Shown: positions 44,430-53,245 of the stretch, piece after piece
Layout: every line of letters begins with the position of its first letter
Numbering within the stretch: position 1 is the first letter of the stretch
Source: Pseudomonas putida
GTDB lineage: Bacteria > Pseudomonadota > Gammaproteobacteria > Pseudomonadales > Pseudomonadaceae
Assembly (NCBI RefSeq): GCF_005080685.1
Contig: NZ_CP039371.1
Span: forward strand, 2,604,001 to 2,668,000
Length of the DNA: 64,000 nt
Reading direction: 5' to 3'
Position numbers and translations under genes: made by a program
Notes under the pieces: model-generated
What the model saw: the letters and a program-made list of their open reading frames with translations, nothing else
What the model was told of the DNA's origin: nothing
Database searches by the model: none

Positions 44430-44731
44430 CCGGCGATCTCCGGTGTGGCGGCGGGGGCGAAGTCGACGCGCTGGTCGAACACTTCCTTGGGGTCGAAGGT
44501 GCGCAGCACCTTGTCGCTGACGGTGTGGCGCTCGGCCAGGAACCAGTAGCTCGAGGCGTTGTGCAGCCACCATTCGATGACGGTGCCGGCCTGGTTGTCG
44601 CTGTTGAACACATAGTCGGCCCACTCGGCATCGCTGCAGGTAGCAGGGTCGGGCATGTGCTTGAACTCGCCGCCGTAGGAAAACTCGCTGATGTTGCGCG
44701 GGCCGTTCAAGGGGCAGGTCAGGATCTTCAT
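44426..44731 (-). CDS. soxD: Sarcosine oxidase delta subunit, divergent type
   Basis: A 101-residue subunit. CPLNGPRNISEFSYGGEFKH and DAEWADYVFNSDN match SoxD, as does EWWLHNASSYWFLAERHTVSD. In classical SoxD a zinc is held by C-x-x-C plus a His and Cys; here the second Cys is Asn (CPLN) and the Cys after the His is replaced, so the zinc site looks lost. This fits a distinct clade of the family. ATGA overlap with soxA; starts 12 bases after soxB. Confidence 0.88.
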   Translation of the reverse strand: MKILTCPLNGPRNISEFSYGGEFKHMPDPATCSDAEWADYVFNSDNQAGTVIEWWLHNASSYWFLAERHTVSDKVLRTFDPKEVFDQRVDFAPAATPEIAG

Positions 44732-44742
44732 CGTGCAGTCCT

Positions 44743-45984
44743 CTAGTGGCTGGCCGCGGTGGCGCCCATTTCGTTGACTTGCTGGAAGCGGCTGAAACGC
44801 TCCAGGGCGAAGGGGGCGATCATTTCCGGCACCTTGCCGCCACTGGCTACCAGTTCGGCCATGGTCTTGCCGCAGATGGGCGTGGCCTTGAAGCCCCAGG
44901 TGCCCCAGCCGGCGTCGAGGTAGTAGTTCTCGACCGGGGACAGGCCCATGATCGGGCTGTAGTCCGGGGTCATGTCGGTGATCCCCGCCCACTGGCGCAT
45001 CAGCTTGGCGTTGGCCATGAACGGGAACATCTCGATGGCATGGGCCAGCAGGCTTTCCTTGAGGTCCAGGGTCGAGCGGGTGTTGTACAGCGGGTAGGGG
45101 TCGGAGCCTCCGCCGAAGACGATCTCGCCGCGGCTGGTCTGCTGCACGTAGCAGTGCAGCGCCGAGGAACTGACCAATGGATCGAGGAACGGTTTGAACG
45201 GCTGGGTGACCATGGCCTGCAGCGGGTAGGTGTGGATCGGTGCTCGAATGCCGGCCTTGGCCATCAACAGCGAACTGGCCCCGGCCACTGCTTGCACCAC
45301 GCAGCCGCACTGTACGGTGCCACGGTTGGTCTTGACCGCTTCGATACGGCCGCCGCGAATTACCAGGTCCTGCACTTCGGTGAGTTGATGGATCTCCACG
45401 CCGCGCTTGGCCGCCTGCTTGGCGTAGCCCCAGGCGACGGCATCGTGGCGCGCGGTGGCGCCGTCGATGTGCCAGAGCCCGGCCAGCACCGGCAAATGGC
45501 CGGGGTCCAGATTCAGGCTGGGTACCAGTTCGCGGATCTGCTGGCGATCGATCATCTCGGTTCGTCCGCCGAAGTGCTTGTTGACCTCGGCCCGTTGGCG
45601 AAACGCGCGGACGGTGGCATCGGTGTGCGCCAGGGTGAGTTGACCACGCTCGGAATACATGATGTTGAAGTCGAATTCGTTGGACAGGTTCTGGAACATC
45701 CGCACCGACTCGGCGTAGAAGCGCACGCCCTCGCTGGTGAGGTAGTTGGAGCGAATCACCGCGGTGTTGCGCGCGGTGTTGCCACCGCCCAGATAGGCTT
45801 TCTCCAGCACAGCGATGTTGCTCACGCCGTGGTACTTGGCCAGGTAATAGGCCGTGGCCAGGCCATGGCCGCCACCGCCTATGATCACCACGTCATAGCG
45901 CGGCTTGAGTTCGCAGGGTGGCGGCAGGTCGACCTCCACCGGGTAGTCGGCGCTCAGGCCGTATTTCAGCAGGGCGAAAGGCAT
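44743..45984 (-). CDS. soxB: Sarcosine oxidase beta subunit
   Basis: A 413-residue flavoprotein of the DAO family. [23 protein letters not shown] binds [20 protein letters not shown] carries the conserved loop around the flavin, and GGWGTWGF-like ([13 protein letters not shown]) ends the FAD site. It oxidises the N-methyl amine substrate; sarcosine is the default assumption. The ATG at 45984 has AGGAG upstream and overlaps the end of folD by 19 bases. Sequence differs enough from classical SoxB that the substrate could be another N-methyl amino acid. Confidence 0.9.
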   Translation of the reverse strand: MPFALLKYGLSADYPVEVDLPPPCELKPRYDVVIIGGGGHGLATAYYLAKYHGVSNIAVLEKAYLGGGNTARNTAVIRSNYLTSEGVRFYAESVRMFQNLSNEFDFNIMYSERGQLTLAHTDATVRAFRQRAEVNKHFGGRTEMIDRQQIRELVPSLNLDPGHLPVLAGLWHIDGATARHDAVAWGYAKQAAKRGVEIHQLTEVQDLVIRGGRIEAVKTNRGTVQCGCVVQAVAGASSLLMAKAGIRAPIHTYPLQAMVTQPFKPFLDPLVSSSALHCYVQQTSRGEIVFGGGSDPYPLYNTRSTLDLKESLLAHAIEMFPFMANAKLMRQWAGITDMTPDYSPIMGLSPVENYYLDAGWGTWGFKATPICGKTMAELVASGGKVPEMIAPFALERFSRFQQVNEMGATAASH

Positions 45985-46877
45985 GCGGTGCGCTCCTGGT
46001 GGGTGGCCTGTTGTTGCAGGTCGAGGGCGATCAAGGTGTTCTTCATCAGGTAGGCGATGGTCATCGGCCCCACGCCACCGGGGACCGGCGTGATGGCCGC
46101 GACCTGAGGCAGGGCGGACGCGAAATCGACGTCGCCGACCAGGCGGCTGTGCCCGCCTTCATCGATACGGTTGATGCCGACGTCGATCACCACCGCTCCG
46201 GGTTTGAGCCAGTCAGCGCCGATCAGACGCGGTTTGCCGACGGCGGCCACGAGGATGTCCGCCTGGCGGCACAAGGCCGGCAGGTCGCGGCTACGCGAGT
46301 GCACTACGGTAACCGTGCAGTCCGCTTGCAGCAGCAGTGCAGCCATTGGCTTGCCGACGATGTTCGAGCGGCCCACCACCACCGCATGCTTGCCGCTGAG
46401 TTCGCCACAGGCTTCGCGCAGCAGGCGCATGCAGGCGCTCGGCGTGCACGGCGTTAGCACATCGCGGCCCTGGGCCAGGCCGCCGACGTTCTCGCTGTGA
46501 AAGCCGTCCACGTCCTTGAGCGGGTCGATCGCCTGCAGAATACGGTGCTCGTCGATGTGCGCCGGCAGTGGCAGTTGCACGAGGATGCCGTTGACAGCCG
46601 GGTCGCGGTTGAGCCGGTCGATCAAGGTCAGCAGCTCGGCCTGGGTGGTGTCGCTCGGCAGGCGGTGCTCCAGCGACCGGATGCCCACTTCTTCGGCGCG
46701 CAGCACCTTGTTGCGCACGTACACCTGGCTGGCCGCATCCATGCCCACCAGCACCACCGCCAGGCCCGGTTGCACGTCGCGCTGGTGCAGGGCCTGGACC
46801 TGTTCGCGGACCTCGGCCAGCACCCGCGTGGCGGTGGCCTTGCCATCGATCAGCTTGATGTTGGGGGTGGCGTTCAT
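45966..46877 (-). CDS. folD: Methylene-THF dehydrogenase/cyclohydrolase FolD
   Basis: A 303-residue bifunctional enzyme. The catalytic Lys lies in [23 protein letters not shown] and [11 protein letters not shown] are conserved, and the NADP site is [18 protein letters not shown] with [15 protein letters not shown] near the end. It oxidises methylene-THF made by sarcosine oxidase to 10-formyl-THF. Embedded in the sox operon, it is likely a dedicated paralogue. ATGA overlap with purU. Confidence 0.92.
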   Translation of the reverse strand: MNATPNIKLIDGKATATRVLAEVREQVQALHQRDVQPGLAVVLVGMDAASQVYVRNKVLRAEEVGIRSLEHRLPSDTTQAELLTLIDRLNRDPAVNGILVQLPLPAHIDEHRILQAIDPLKDVDGFHSENVGGLAQGRDVLTPCTPSACMRLLREACGELSGKHAVVVGRSNIVGKPMAALLLQADCTVTVVHSRSRDLPALCRQADILVAAVGKPRLIGADWLKPGAVVIDVGINRIDEGGHSRLVGDVDFASALPQVAAITPVPGGVGPMTIAYLMKNTLIALDLQQQATHQERTACLSPC

Positions 46878-47740
46878 TTGAAGATCACCGTGCGGTCGTG
46901 GTTGAGGAACACCCGGTGCTCGAGGTGGTACTTCACGGCGCGGGACAGTGCGATGGTTTCGGTGTCACGGCCGATCGCCACCAGGTCGTCGGGGGCGTAG
47001 GCATGGTCCACGCGCTGCACTTCCTGCTCGATGATCGGGCCTTCGTCGAGGTCGCAGGTTACGTAGTGCGCTGTGGCGCCGATCAGTTTCACGCCGCGCT
47101 GATAGGCTTGGTGGTAGGGCTTGGCACCCTTGAAGCCTGGCAGGAAGGAATGGTGGATATTGATCGCCCGGCCCGACAGCTGGCGGCACAGGTCATCGGA
47201 GAGGATCTGCATGTAGCGCGCCAGCACCACCAGCTCGGTGCCGGTTTCTTCGACGATGCGCATCAGCGCGGCTTCCTGCTCGGCCTTGGTTTCCTTGGTC
47301 ACCGGCAGGTAGACGAAGCGAATGCCCTGACGTTCGGCCATGGGGCGCAGGTCGAGGTGGTTGGACACCACGGCGGTGATCTGCATGTCCAGCTCGCCCT
47401 TGGCGTGGCGGTAGAGCAGGTCGGACAGGCAGTGGTCGAACTTGCTGACCATCAGCAGCACGCGCATGGGGCGGGCGCTGCTGTGCAGGCTCCAGTCCAT
47501 GTCGAAACGCTGGGCCACGTCGGCGAAGCCGGCTTGCAGCTGCGCAGTGTCGCCCGTGCAACCGGTGTTGTAGCGGAATACGGCACGCATGAAGAAGCGG
47601 CTGTTGTCCTCGTCGTCGAACTGCGCCATTTCACTGATGTAGCAACCTTGCTCGGCCAGGTAGGTGGTCACCGCGGCGACGATGCCGGAAACGGCGGGGC
47701 AGCTGACGCGCAGGATGAAGTGGTCGGGAGCGGGATGCAT
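46874..47740 (-). CDS. purU: Formyltetrahydrofolate deformylase
   Basis: A 288-residue enzyme: an N-terminal ACT-type domain ([25 protein letters not shown]) and a C-terminal formyltransferase fold with [40 protein letters not shown]. It hydrolyses 10-formyl-THF to formate and THF. First gene of the operon; with FolD it regenerates THF for the oxidase. The ATG at 47740 begins at the ACT domain; a longer frame upstream is not conserved. Confidence 0.92.
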   Translation of the reverse strand: MHPAPDHFILRVSCPAVSGIVAAVTTYLAEQGCYISEMAQFDDEDNSRFFMRAVFRYNTGCTGDTAQLQAGFADVAQRFDMDWSLHSSARPMRVLLMVSKFDHCLSDLLYRHAKGELDMQITAVVSNHLDLRPMAERQGIRFVYLPVTKETKAEQEAALMRIVEETGTELVVLARYMQILSDDLCRQLSGRAINIHHSFLPGFKGAKPYHQAYQRGVKLIGATAHYVTCDLDEGPIIEQEVQRVDHAYAPDDLVAIGRDTETIALSRAVKYHLEHRVFLNHDRTVIFK

Positions 47741-47962
47741 GTCGGGGGCCTCGTGGTGAAGTAGGGCAGGTCGGCACAAGGGCGAAAAGCTTCGCGGGCG
47801 GCGAAGGATGTTTCTTGTTAGGAATATAAATTTCCTTTAGGCGATTTATAGGCGAAGACAAGGGTGGCGGTCTAGGGGTTTGTGAAAATTTTTTACTTGG
47901 GAGGAATATTCACCCAGCTAGCAGGGGTCGGCGATAGGGCCGGGAACGGCTATGCTTGGCCC

Positions 47963-48364
47963 ATGAGCACACCTCTTCCTTGGCGTCAGCCCTGTCCTCC
48001 GGGTGCGTGTGATTGCGGCCGTGACGAGTTGGCCGAACAATCGCCGTCGGCCCAGCGCATCCTCCTGCTGACCCGCCAGGAGGAAAAACGCCTGCTCGAG
48101 CGCCTGGAAAACCTCCAGGACCTAGAGGACCTGCAACGGCTGCAAATGCGCATGTTCGAGAACCTCGGTATCCGCGTGCACATCACCCCCGGCTACAACG
48201 AAGTGCGCACCATGCGTGGCATCGTCATCGAGCTCGAAGCCCAGCCGGGCCTGTGTCGCAGGACCCGACAATCGATCCCCGCCGCCATCCGCCGGGGGCT
48301 GGAGCGCAATCCCCAGGTCGCCTATCGCTTGCTGGATGCCCACGACCTGTTGCGCGATGCCTGA
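47963..48364 (+). CDS. Conserved hypothetical Cys-rich-N-terminus protein
   Basis: A 133-residue protein I do not recognise. The N-terminus has three cysteines in CPPGACDCGRDEL, which might bind a metal. Residues ~35-70 form a charged coiled coil rich in Leu/Glu/Arg (QEEKRLLERLENLQDLEDLQRL), and the C-terminus has IRVHITPGYNEVRTMRGIVIELE. The ATG at 47963 was chosen because the upstream frame looks non-coding. It stands between purU and the pyoverdine genes. Confidence 0.6.
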   Translation: MSTPLPWRQPCPPGACDCGRDELAEQSPSAQRILLLTRQEEKRLLERLENLQDLEDLQRLQMRMFENLGIRVHITPGYNEVRTMRGIVIELEAQPGLCRRTRQSIPAAIRRGLERNPQVAYRLLDAHDLLRDA

Positions 48365-48382
48365 CGGCCAAGGCTAACGTAC

Positions 48383-48406
48383 TAATTTTTCCTATCTGTC
48401 CTACGT
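48383..48406 (+). promoter_or_regulatory. PvdS-type iron-starvation promoter (mbtH)
   Basis: TAATT-N16-CGT, one mismatch from the TAAAT-N16/17-CGT iron-starvation box recognised by PvdS-type sigma factors, 62 bases upstream of mbtH. Confidence 0.6.
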
Positions 48407-48467
48407 CTACTTGAGAGCCTTCCTACACCAAGCGTGTGTCGGCATCTTTCACTCAAGGAGACAGGCA

Positions 48468-48689
48468 ATGACTTCCGTTTTCGACCGCGACGATATCCAG
48501 TTCCAGGTAGTGGTCAACCACGAAGAGCAATATTCCATCTGGCCCGACTATAAGACGATTCCCAATGGCTGGCGCGCCGTGGGCAAGAGCGGACTGAAGA
48601 AGGAGTGTCTGGCCTATATCGACGAGGTCTGGACCGACATGCGCCCGCTCAGCCTGCGCAAGAAGATGGCAGAAGCCGCGGCGCAGTGA
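48468..48689 (+). CDS. MbtH-like NRPS accessory protein
   Basis: A 73-residue protein with the complete MbtH signature: [25 protein letters not shown], and W-x-x-MRPLSLR. MbtH proteins bind and activate adenylation domains of NRPSs; here the pyoverdine synthetases are the likely clients. AAGGAG precedes the ATG, and a PvdS-type promoter lies upstream. In P. aeruginosa the equivalent gene (PA2412) also sits beside the thioesterase and fpv genes. The stop overlaps the next gene. Confidence 0.93.
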   Translation: MTSVFDRDDIQFQVVVNHEEQYSIWPDYKTIPNGWRAVGKSGLKKECLAYIDEVWTDMRPLSLRKKMAEAAAQ

Positions 48690-49405
48690 GCACGCTGAAC
48701 CTGCTGTGCCTGCCTTACTCCGGTGCCAGCGCCATGGTCTACAGCCGCTGGCGGCGCAAGCTGCCGGCCTGGGTGCAAGTGCGTCCGGTAGAGCTGCCTG
48801 GGCGCGGCGTGCGCATGGGCGAGCCGTTGCAGACCGACATGCGGGCGCTGGCCCGGCAACTGGCCGGCGAGCAGCGTCTGGCAGCGAGTACGCCCTATGC
48901 CGTGTTGGGGCATAGCCTCGGTGCGCTGCTGGCGTTCGAGCTGGCGCACGAGCTGCAAGCCTTGGGCTGCCCGCCACCACGGGCGCTGTTCGCCTGTGGC
49001 ACGGCAGCGCCAACCCGTCGCGAAGACTACGATGGCGCTCAGTGGCGTGAGCCCAAGACCGATCAGCAACTGGTCGGCGACCTGCGCGAGTTGGGCGGCA
49101 CCCGGGAGGAAGTGCTCGGCAATGCCGAGCTGATGGAGTTGACCCTGCCTATCCTGCGCGCCGACTTTCTCCTCTGTGGCCGCTACGCCTATCGCCAGCG
49201 CTCGCCCTTGCAATGCCCGCTGCATGTATTGGCTGGCCAGACGGACCGGGCCAGCGAGGCGCAGTTGCTGGCCTGGCGCCAGGAGAGCCAGGGCGCGTTT
49301 TCGCTGCATTGGTTCCCGGGAGGACACTTCTTCATCCACGAGCACGAGGATCGCGTGCTGGGCATTCTTGCCGGCGCATTGGAACCGCTGCGCTTGAGTG
49401 CTTGA
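48686..49405 (+). CDS. Type II thioesterase of pyoverdine synthesis
   Basis: A 239-residue alpha/beta hydrolase. [15 protein letters not shown] at the start, the nucleophile [12 protein letters not shown] near residue 74, [13 protein letters not shown] and the catalytic His in [11 protein letters not shown] are all typical of RifR/GrsT type II thioesterases that clear stalled NRPS carriers. The GTG start overlaps the mbtH stop (GTGA), so the two are coupled. Corresponds in position to PA2411 of P. aeruginosa. Confidence 0.88.
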   Translation: MSTLNLLCLPYSGASAMVYSRWRRKLPAWVQVRPVELPGRGVRMGEPLQTDMRALARQLAGEQRLAASTPYAVLGHSLGALLAFELAHELQALGCPPPRALFACGTAAPTRREDYDGAQWREPKTDQQLVGDLRELGGTREEVLGNAELMELTLPILRADFLLCGRYAYRQRSPLQCPLHVLAGQTDRASEAQLLAWRQESQGAFSLHWFPGGHFFIHEHEDRVLGILAGALEPLRLSA

Positions 49406-49416
49406 TTGACGTCTTC

Positions 49417-49450
49417 GCCTGCCTGGGGGAGGCTAGACGCTTTCCCAGGC
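49417..49450 (+). terminator. Stem-loop after thioesterase gene
   Basis: GCCTGGG and CCCAGGC pair around ~16 bases just after the thioesterase stop; no strong U-run. Confidence 0.35.
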
Positions 49451-49462
49451 AAGGGGCAGGCA

Positions 49463-49531
49463 ATGCTGATCGTTCCACACAAGGCCACGCGGCTGACCGT
49501 CGACACCCATCTGCTCGGTGAGCAGCCCTGA
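49463..49531 (+). CDS. 22-residue open frame ahead of the DUF1615 gene
   Basis: ATG at 49463 with AAGGGGC upstream opens a 22-codon frame (MLIVPHKATRLTVDTHLLGE, then two residues) ending in a TGA that overlaps the CTG of the next gene. It may be a leader peptide coupling translation or the relic of a longer gene. Not recognised. Confidence 0.35.
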   Translation: MLIVPHKATRLTVDTHLLGEQP

Positions 49532-50610
49532 ACGGCCGGCTACTGGCGCTCGGCCTGCTGGGCCTGGCGTTGTTGCAAGGGTGTGCCGGACGCCACGAGG
49601 AGGAGCCCGAGGCAGATCCTGCCAAGGTGCGTGCCCAGCTGATGCGTCTGTTGCCGGCCCAGGCCAAGGACCGCGCCGGTTGGGCCAAGGATATCCAGGT
49701 GGCGTTCGAAGCCCAGCGTATCGCGCCGAGCAAGAGCAATCTGTGCGCGGTGCTGGCGGTGACCGAGCAGGAGTCGACGTTCAGTGCCGACCCCCAGGTG
49801 CCCGGGCTGGGGCGTATCGCCCGCGAGGAAATCGACCGACGCGCCGCACGCCTGCACATCCCGCGGATAGTGGTCGATGGTGCCCTGAAAACGCCCTCGG
49901 GCAACGGCCAGACCTACCAGCAGCGCCTGCTGGCCGTACGCAGCGAGAAAGAGTTGAGCGCACTGTACGACGAATTCATTGCCCGGCTACCCCTGGGCAA
50001 GACGCTGCTCGACGGCCTCAACCCGGTGCATACCGGAGGGCCGATGCAGGTGAGCATCGACTTTGCGCAAAAGCACGCCAAGGACTACCCGTACACCTAC
50101 GGCGGCACCCTTCGCCAGGAAGTCTTCACTCGGCGCGGTGGCATGTATTTCGGCATCGCGCACTTGCTCGGCTATCCCGCTAACTACGAACGTCAGCTCT
50201 ATCGCTTCGCCGACTTCAATGCGGGCTGGTACGCCAGCCGCAATGCGGCGTTCCAGGCGGCCTTGAGCAAGGTGACTGGAGCCGATCTAGCGTTGGATGG
50301 CGACCTGATAGCGCCTGGCGCGATCCTGCCAGGTACGACCGAGCGGGCGGCGCGGAGCCTGGGCGAGAAGCTGGGGCTGCGCAATCCGCAGATCCGCAAC
50401 CAGCTGGAGCTGGGTGAAAGCTTGGTATTCGAGGACAGCAAGCTGTACAGCGGAGTGTTCGCCCTGGCCGATGGGGCGGCTGGCAAGCCGGTGCCGCGAG
50501 CGGTGCTGCCTGGGATCGAGCTGCAGAGCCCGAAGATCACGCGCAAGCTGACCACGGCGTGGTTTGCGGGGAGGGTGGATGAGCGGTATCAGCGGTGCAT
50601 GAAGCGGTAA
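49528..50610 (+). CDS. DUF1615-type lipoprotein
   Basis: About 360 residues. The frame from CTG 49528 gives a lipoprotein signal NGRLLALGLLGLALLQGC with the lipobox Cys, then a mature domain with PGLGRIAREEIDRRA, PVHTGGPMQVSIDFAQKH and RGGMYFGIAHLLGYPA, matching DUF1615 proteins as I know them. There is no ATG, GTG or TTG before the signal peptide: a TGA lies three codons before the CTG. A TTG at 49570 would lose most of the signal. CTG initiation coupled to the 22-codon frame is the best reading, or an ATG-to-CTG change. Function unknown. Confidence 0.7.
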   Translation: MNGRLLALGLLGLALLQGCAGRHEEEPEADPAKVRAQLMRLLPAQAKDRAGWAKDIQVAFEAQRIAPSKSNLCAVLAVTEQESTFSADPQVPGLGRIAREEIDRRAARLHIPRIVVDGALKTPSGNGQTYQQRLLAVRSEKELSALYDEFIARLPLGKTLLDGLNPVHTGGPMQVSIDFAQKHAKDYPYTYGGTLRQEVFTRRGGMYFGIAHLLGYPANYERQLYRFADFNAGWYASRNAAFQAALSKVTGADLALDGDLIAPGAILPGTTERAARSLGEKLGLRNPQIRNQLELGESLVFEDSKLYSGVFALADGAAGKPVPRAVLPGIELQSPKITRKLTTAWFAGRVDERYQRCMKR

Positions 50611-50627
50611 TTTCGGCTGGCTGTCAT

Positions 50628-50720
50628 GGCCTCTTCGCGGGCAAGCCCGCTCCCACAGGTACAGCACAGGTTTCGAAGCTGCACGATCCCTGTGGGAGCG
50701 GGCTTGCCCGCGAAGAGGCC
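50628..50720. repeat. REPIN (paired inverted REP elements)
   Basis: Two 32-bp arms, 50628-50659 and 50689-50720, are perfect reverse complements containing GCGGGCAAGCCCGC, separated by 29 bases. They lie between convergent genes. Confidence 0.9.
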
Positions 50721-50733
50721 ATAACGGCCATCC

Positions 50734-51603
50734 TCAACGCTTGGTCAATGCCCCGACAATCAGCCCGACACTGGCCTTGAGCCCCGCCAGCGCGTCCTCC
50801 GGGTCGCTTTCCACCACGACCAGCTTCACCCCGGCCGCCTTGATCACCTCAGCCACCGCCGCATCCGGCTGGCGATGGTCGATGACCAGCGCGACATCCT
50901 GGGTTTTCAGGTTCTCGCCCAGCGCCTCGAGCGTCGCCTTGTCCCACTTGCCGTCGGCAGGCAGCGGCGGGTCCACCACATCCAGGTTCATCCCGCTGGC
51001 CAGGTAGCCAAGGCGTTCGGACAGGCTGACCACGGTCAGGTTATCGACCTCGGCCAAACGGGTCTGGCTGCTGGCGCTGAGCTCCAGCAACTGGCGCTTG
51101 ATCCCTGCCAGGTTACCCTGGATTTTCGCCTTGTCGGCAGGCGCCAGACGCTCCAGGTCATTGGCGAGCACGTCTGCCATGCGCCCGAGGTTGGTCGGGT
51201 TCAGCCACGGAAACGCCTCGTAGGCATCGTCGCCGCTCACCGCGATGCCGGGCAATGCACCATCTACCGGACGCGCCGCATCGATTTCGACGATGCGGAT
51301 GTTGCTGCGCCGCGCCATGGGGTACAGCGGATCGTCACGCCAGATCGAGCGTACGCCGATCACGGCGTCGGCCTGGGTGGCCGCCTTGGCCAGGCTGGCA
51401 CCGCCACGGCTGCTGAAGTACGACGGCTGGCGGCTGGCCGGCAGATTGGCCGGGGCGGCGCGCTTGAGTTCCACCGAGGTGCCGTCGAGCAGCGTACTGG
51501 CCAGGCTATGCGTGACCGGCAGGGTGGTCAGCACCTGGGTGGCGAAGGTCAGGGACGGCAGGCCGGCCAGGGCCAGCGCCAGGGTAAGGCGTTTGAGGTT
51601 CAT
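50734..51603 (-). CDS. fpvF: Periplasmic metal-binding protein FpvF
   Basis: A 289-residue exported protein, signal peptide ending TFA (about 21). It resembles ZnuA-like metal binders (VLTTLPVTHSLASTLLDGTSVEL; DVALVIDHRQPDAAVAEVIKAAGVKLVVV) but is atypical. By operon order (fpvGHJKCDEF) it corresponds to FpvF, which with FpvC binds ferripyoverdine or iron in the periplasm and aids release. The ATG at 51603 overlaps fpvE (ATGA). Last gene of the operon. Confidence 0.85.
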   Translation of the reverse strand: MNLKRLTLALALAGLPSLTFATQVLTTLPVTHSLASTLLDGTSVELKRAAPANLPASRQPSYFSSRGGASLAKAATQADAVIGVRSIWRDDPLYPMARRSNIRIVEIDAARPVDGALPGIAVSGDDAYEAFPWLNPTNLGRMADVLANDLERLAPADKAKIQGNLAGIKRQLLELSASSQTRLAEVDNLTVVSLSERLGYLASGMNLDVVDPPLPADGKWDKATLEALGENLKTQDVALVIDHRQPDAAVAEVIKAAGVKLVVVESDPEDALAGLKASVGLIVGALTKR

Positions 51604-52499
51604 GCCGGGTTTCCTTGCAGGCGTGGAACGAGGGCGCGGGCCAGGGCGGCGAGGGCGAAACAGATGCCAGCGACCAGGATGATCGCTGCACCCGAGGGTA
51701 CCGGAAGGTCGAGGGTGATCGGCAGCAGGATGCCCAGCAGGGTGCTGACGGTGGCGATTGCGACCGACGTGAAGAAAAAGCCTTTGAGCGACTGGCTGAC
51801 CAGGCGTGCAGCGGCGGCGGGTATCACCAGCAGGGCGCCGACCAGAATGGCACCGATCACCTTGACCGAGGCCACGGTCACCAGGGTCACCAGCACCACG
51901 AACAGGTAGTCCAGCGTTTTCACCGCCACTGCGCGCACGGCGGCCAGTTGTGGGTTGAAGCTGGCCAGCATGATGCGATTGAAAAGCGGCAGGGCCAGCG
52001 CCAGCACCAGCACCGCGACGACGCCGAGCACCACCAGGTCCTGGCCGCTGACGGTCAGCACCGAGCCGAACAGCACGTTCTCGAGAATGTGCACGTTGAT
52101 CTTGCCGGCCAGCATCAGCAGCAGGCTGGCCCCGAGGGCCAGGGACACCGAGAGGAACACGCCGATCAGCGTGTCCGGCGAAAGCCCGGTGCGATTGCGC
52201 AGGAAGTTGAGCAGGATGCCGAACAGTAGGCAGTAGCCGAACAGGCTGCCGTAGGGGCCGGTATAGGGCTCGCCGAGCAGGATGCCGATCGCTACCCCGG
52301 TCAGGGCGGCATGGCCGACGGCTTCGGAGAAGAAGGCAAAGCGCTTGACCACCACCAAGGTGCCCAGGCCGCCCAGTACCGGGCCGATCATCAGGCCAGC
52401 GAGCAGGGCGTTGATCACGAAACCGTAGGCCAGGGCCTCGGGCAGGTAGCCAGCGCCGGCCCATTCCTGGACCCACTGGCGGAATGCTTCATAAGTCAT
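51600..52499 (-). CDS. fpvE: ABC permease FpvE
   Basis: A 299-residue ABC-3 family permease: PVLGGLGTLVVVKRFAFFSEAVGHAALTGVAIG carries the coupling region, and VKVIGAILVGALLVIPAAAARL the later helix. Such permeases move Mn, Zn or Fe ions; here inferred to carry iron freed from pyoverdine into the cytoplasm with FpvD. Start overlaps the fpvD stop by one base. Confidence 0.88.
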   Translation of the reverse strand: MTYEAFRQWVQEWAGAGYLPEALAYGFVINALLAGLMIGPVLGGLGTLVVVKRFAFFSEAVGHAALTGVAIGILLGEPYTGPYGSLFGYCLLFGILLNFLRNRTGLSPDTLIGVFLSVSLALGASLLLMLAGKINVHILENVLFGSVLTVSGQDLVVLGVVAVLVLALALPLFNRIMLASFNPQLAAVRAVAVKTLDYLFVVLVTLVTVASVKVIGAILVGALLVIPAAAARLVSQSLKGFFFTSVAIATVSTLLGILLPITLDLPVPSGAAIILVAGICFALAALARALVPRLQGNPA

Positions 52500-53245
52500 C
52501 AGGCGAGGCTCTCGCTGCGCGGGTGGACGGAAAACAGGCTGAGCAGGCGCTCCGGGGTCAGGGCCTGGGCAGGCGGGGCGTCGAACAGCACTCGGCGGCT
52601 CAGGCCGGTGACGCGGTCGGCCAGGCGCAACACGGCGGCCAGGTCGTGCTCGATCCAAAGCACCGTGGTGCCGGCCTGGCGCCAGCCCTGCAGCAGTTGC
52701 TCGAATACCTGAATGCCGGCTTCATCAAGCGCCGACATCGGTTCGTCCAGCACCAGCAGTTGAGGCGCCGGGATCAGCCCCTGGGCCAGCAGCACGCGCT
52801 GACGCTCGCCACCGGACAACGCGCCCATGCGGCGCTTGCGCTTGTCGAGCATGCCGACCTGTGCCAGCGCTGCGTCGATTGCCGGTTGCGTGCGGCGCGA
52901 CAGGCCAAGGAAGGCCGGGCGCTGCTGGCACATGGCGGCCATGAAGTCGTCCACGGTCATTGGCAGGCCGCGGTCGAACTCCAGGGCCTGGGGTACGTAG
53001 CCGATCACCTGTCGCTCGCCGGGCCAGTGCAGGGTCAACCGGCCGTGGTGCGGCATCTGCCCGAGCAGGGTCTTGATCAGCGAACTTTTGCCGCCGCCGT
53101 TGGGGCCGACGATGGCGTGCACGCTGCCGGCGGTCACGCTGAAGTCGACCTGTTCGAGGATGCGGGTGCGGCCCAGGGTCAGGTCGATCCCGGCAAAGTC
53201 GATGCGTGGCCCGCTGGCGGTCGCCAGGTTGGCGGCGGCGGTCAT
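52499..53245 (-). CDS. fpvD: ABC ATPase FpvD
   Basis: A 248-residue ATPase with Walker A GPNGGGKSS near residue 49, LSGGERQRVLLAQGL signature and LLVLDEPMSALDEAG Walker B. It belongs to the ZnuC-like group and would energise FpvE. ATGA overlap with fpvC. Confidence 0.9.
   Translation of the reverse strand: MTAAANLATASGPRIDFAGIDLTLGRTRILEQVDFSVTAGSVHAIVGPNGGGKSSLIKTLLGQMPHHGRLTLHWPGERQVIGYVPQALEFDRGLPMTVDDFMAAMCQQRPAFLGLSRRTQPAIDAALAQVGMLDKRKRRMGALSGGERQRVLLAQGLIPAPQLLVLDEPMSALDEAGIQVFEQLLQGWRQAGTTVLWIEHDLAAVLRLADRVTGLSRRVLFDAPPAQALTPERLLSLFSVHPRSESLA

Noticed and set aside
41739..44549. A 936-codon open frame on the plus strand
   Set aside because: It is antisense to soxA/soxD, whose products match a known family along their length; the antisense product is His/Gln/Ala-rich low complexity typical of high-GC shadow frames.
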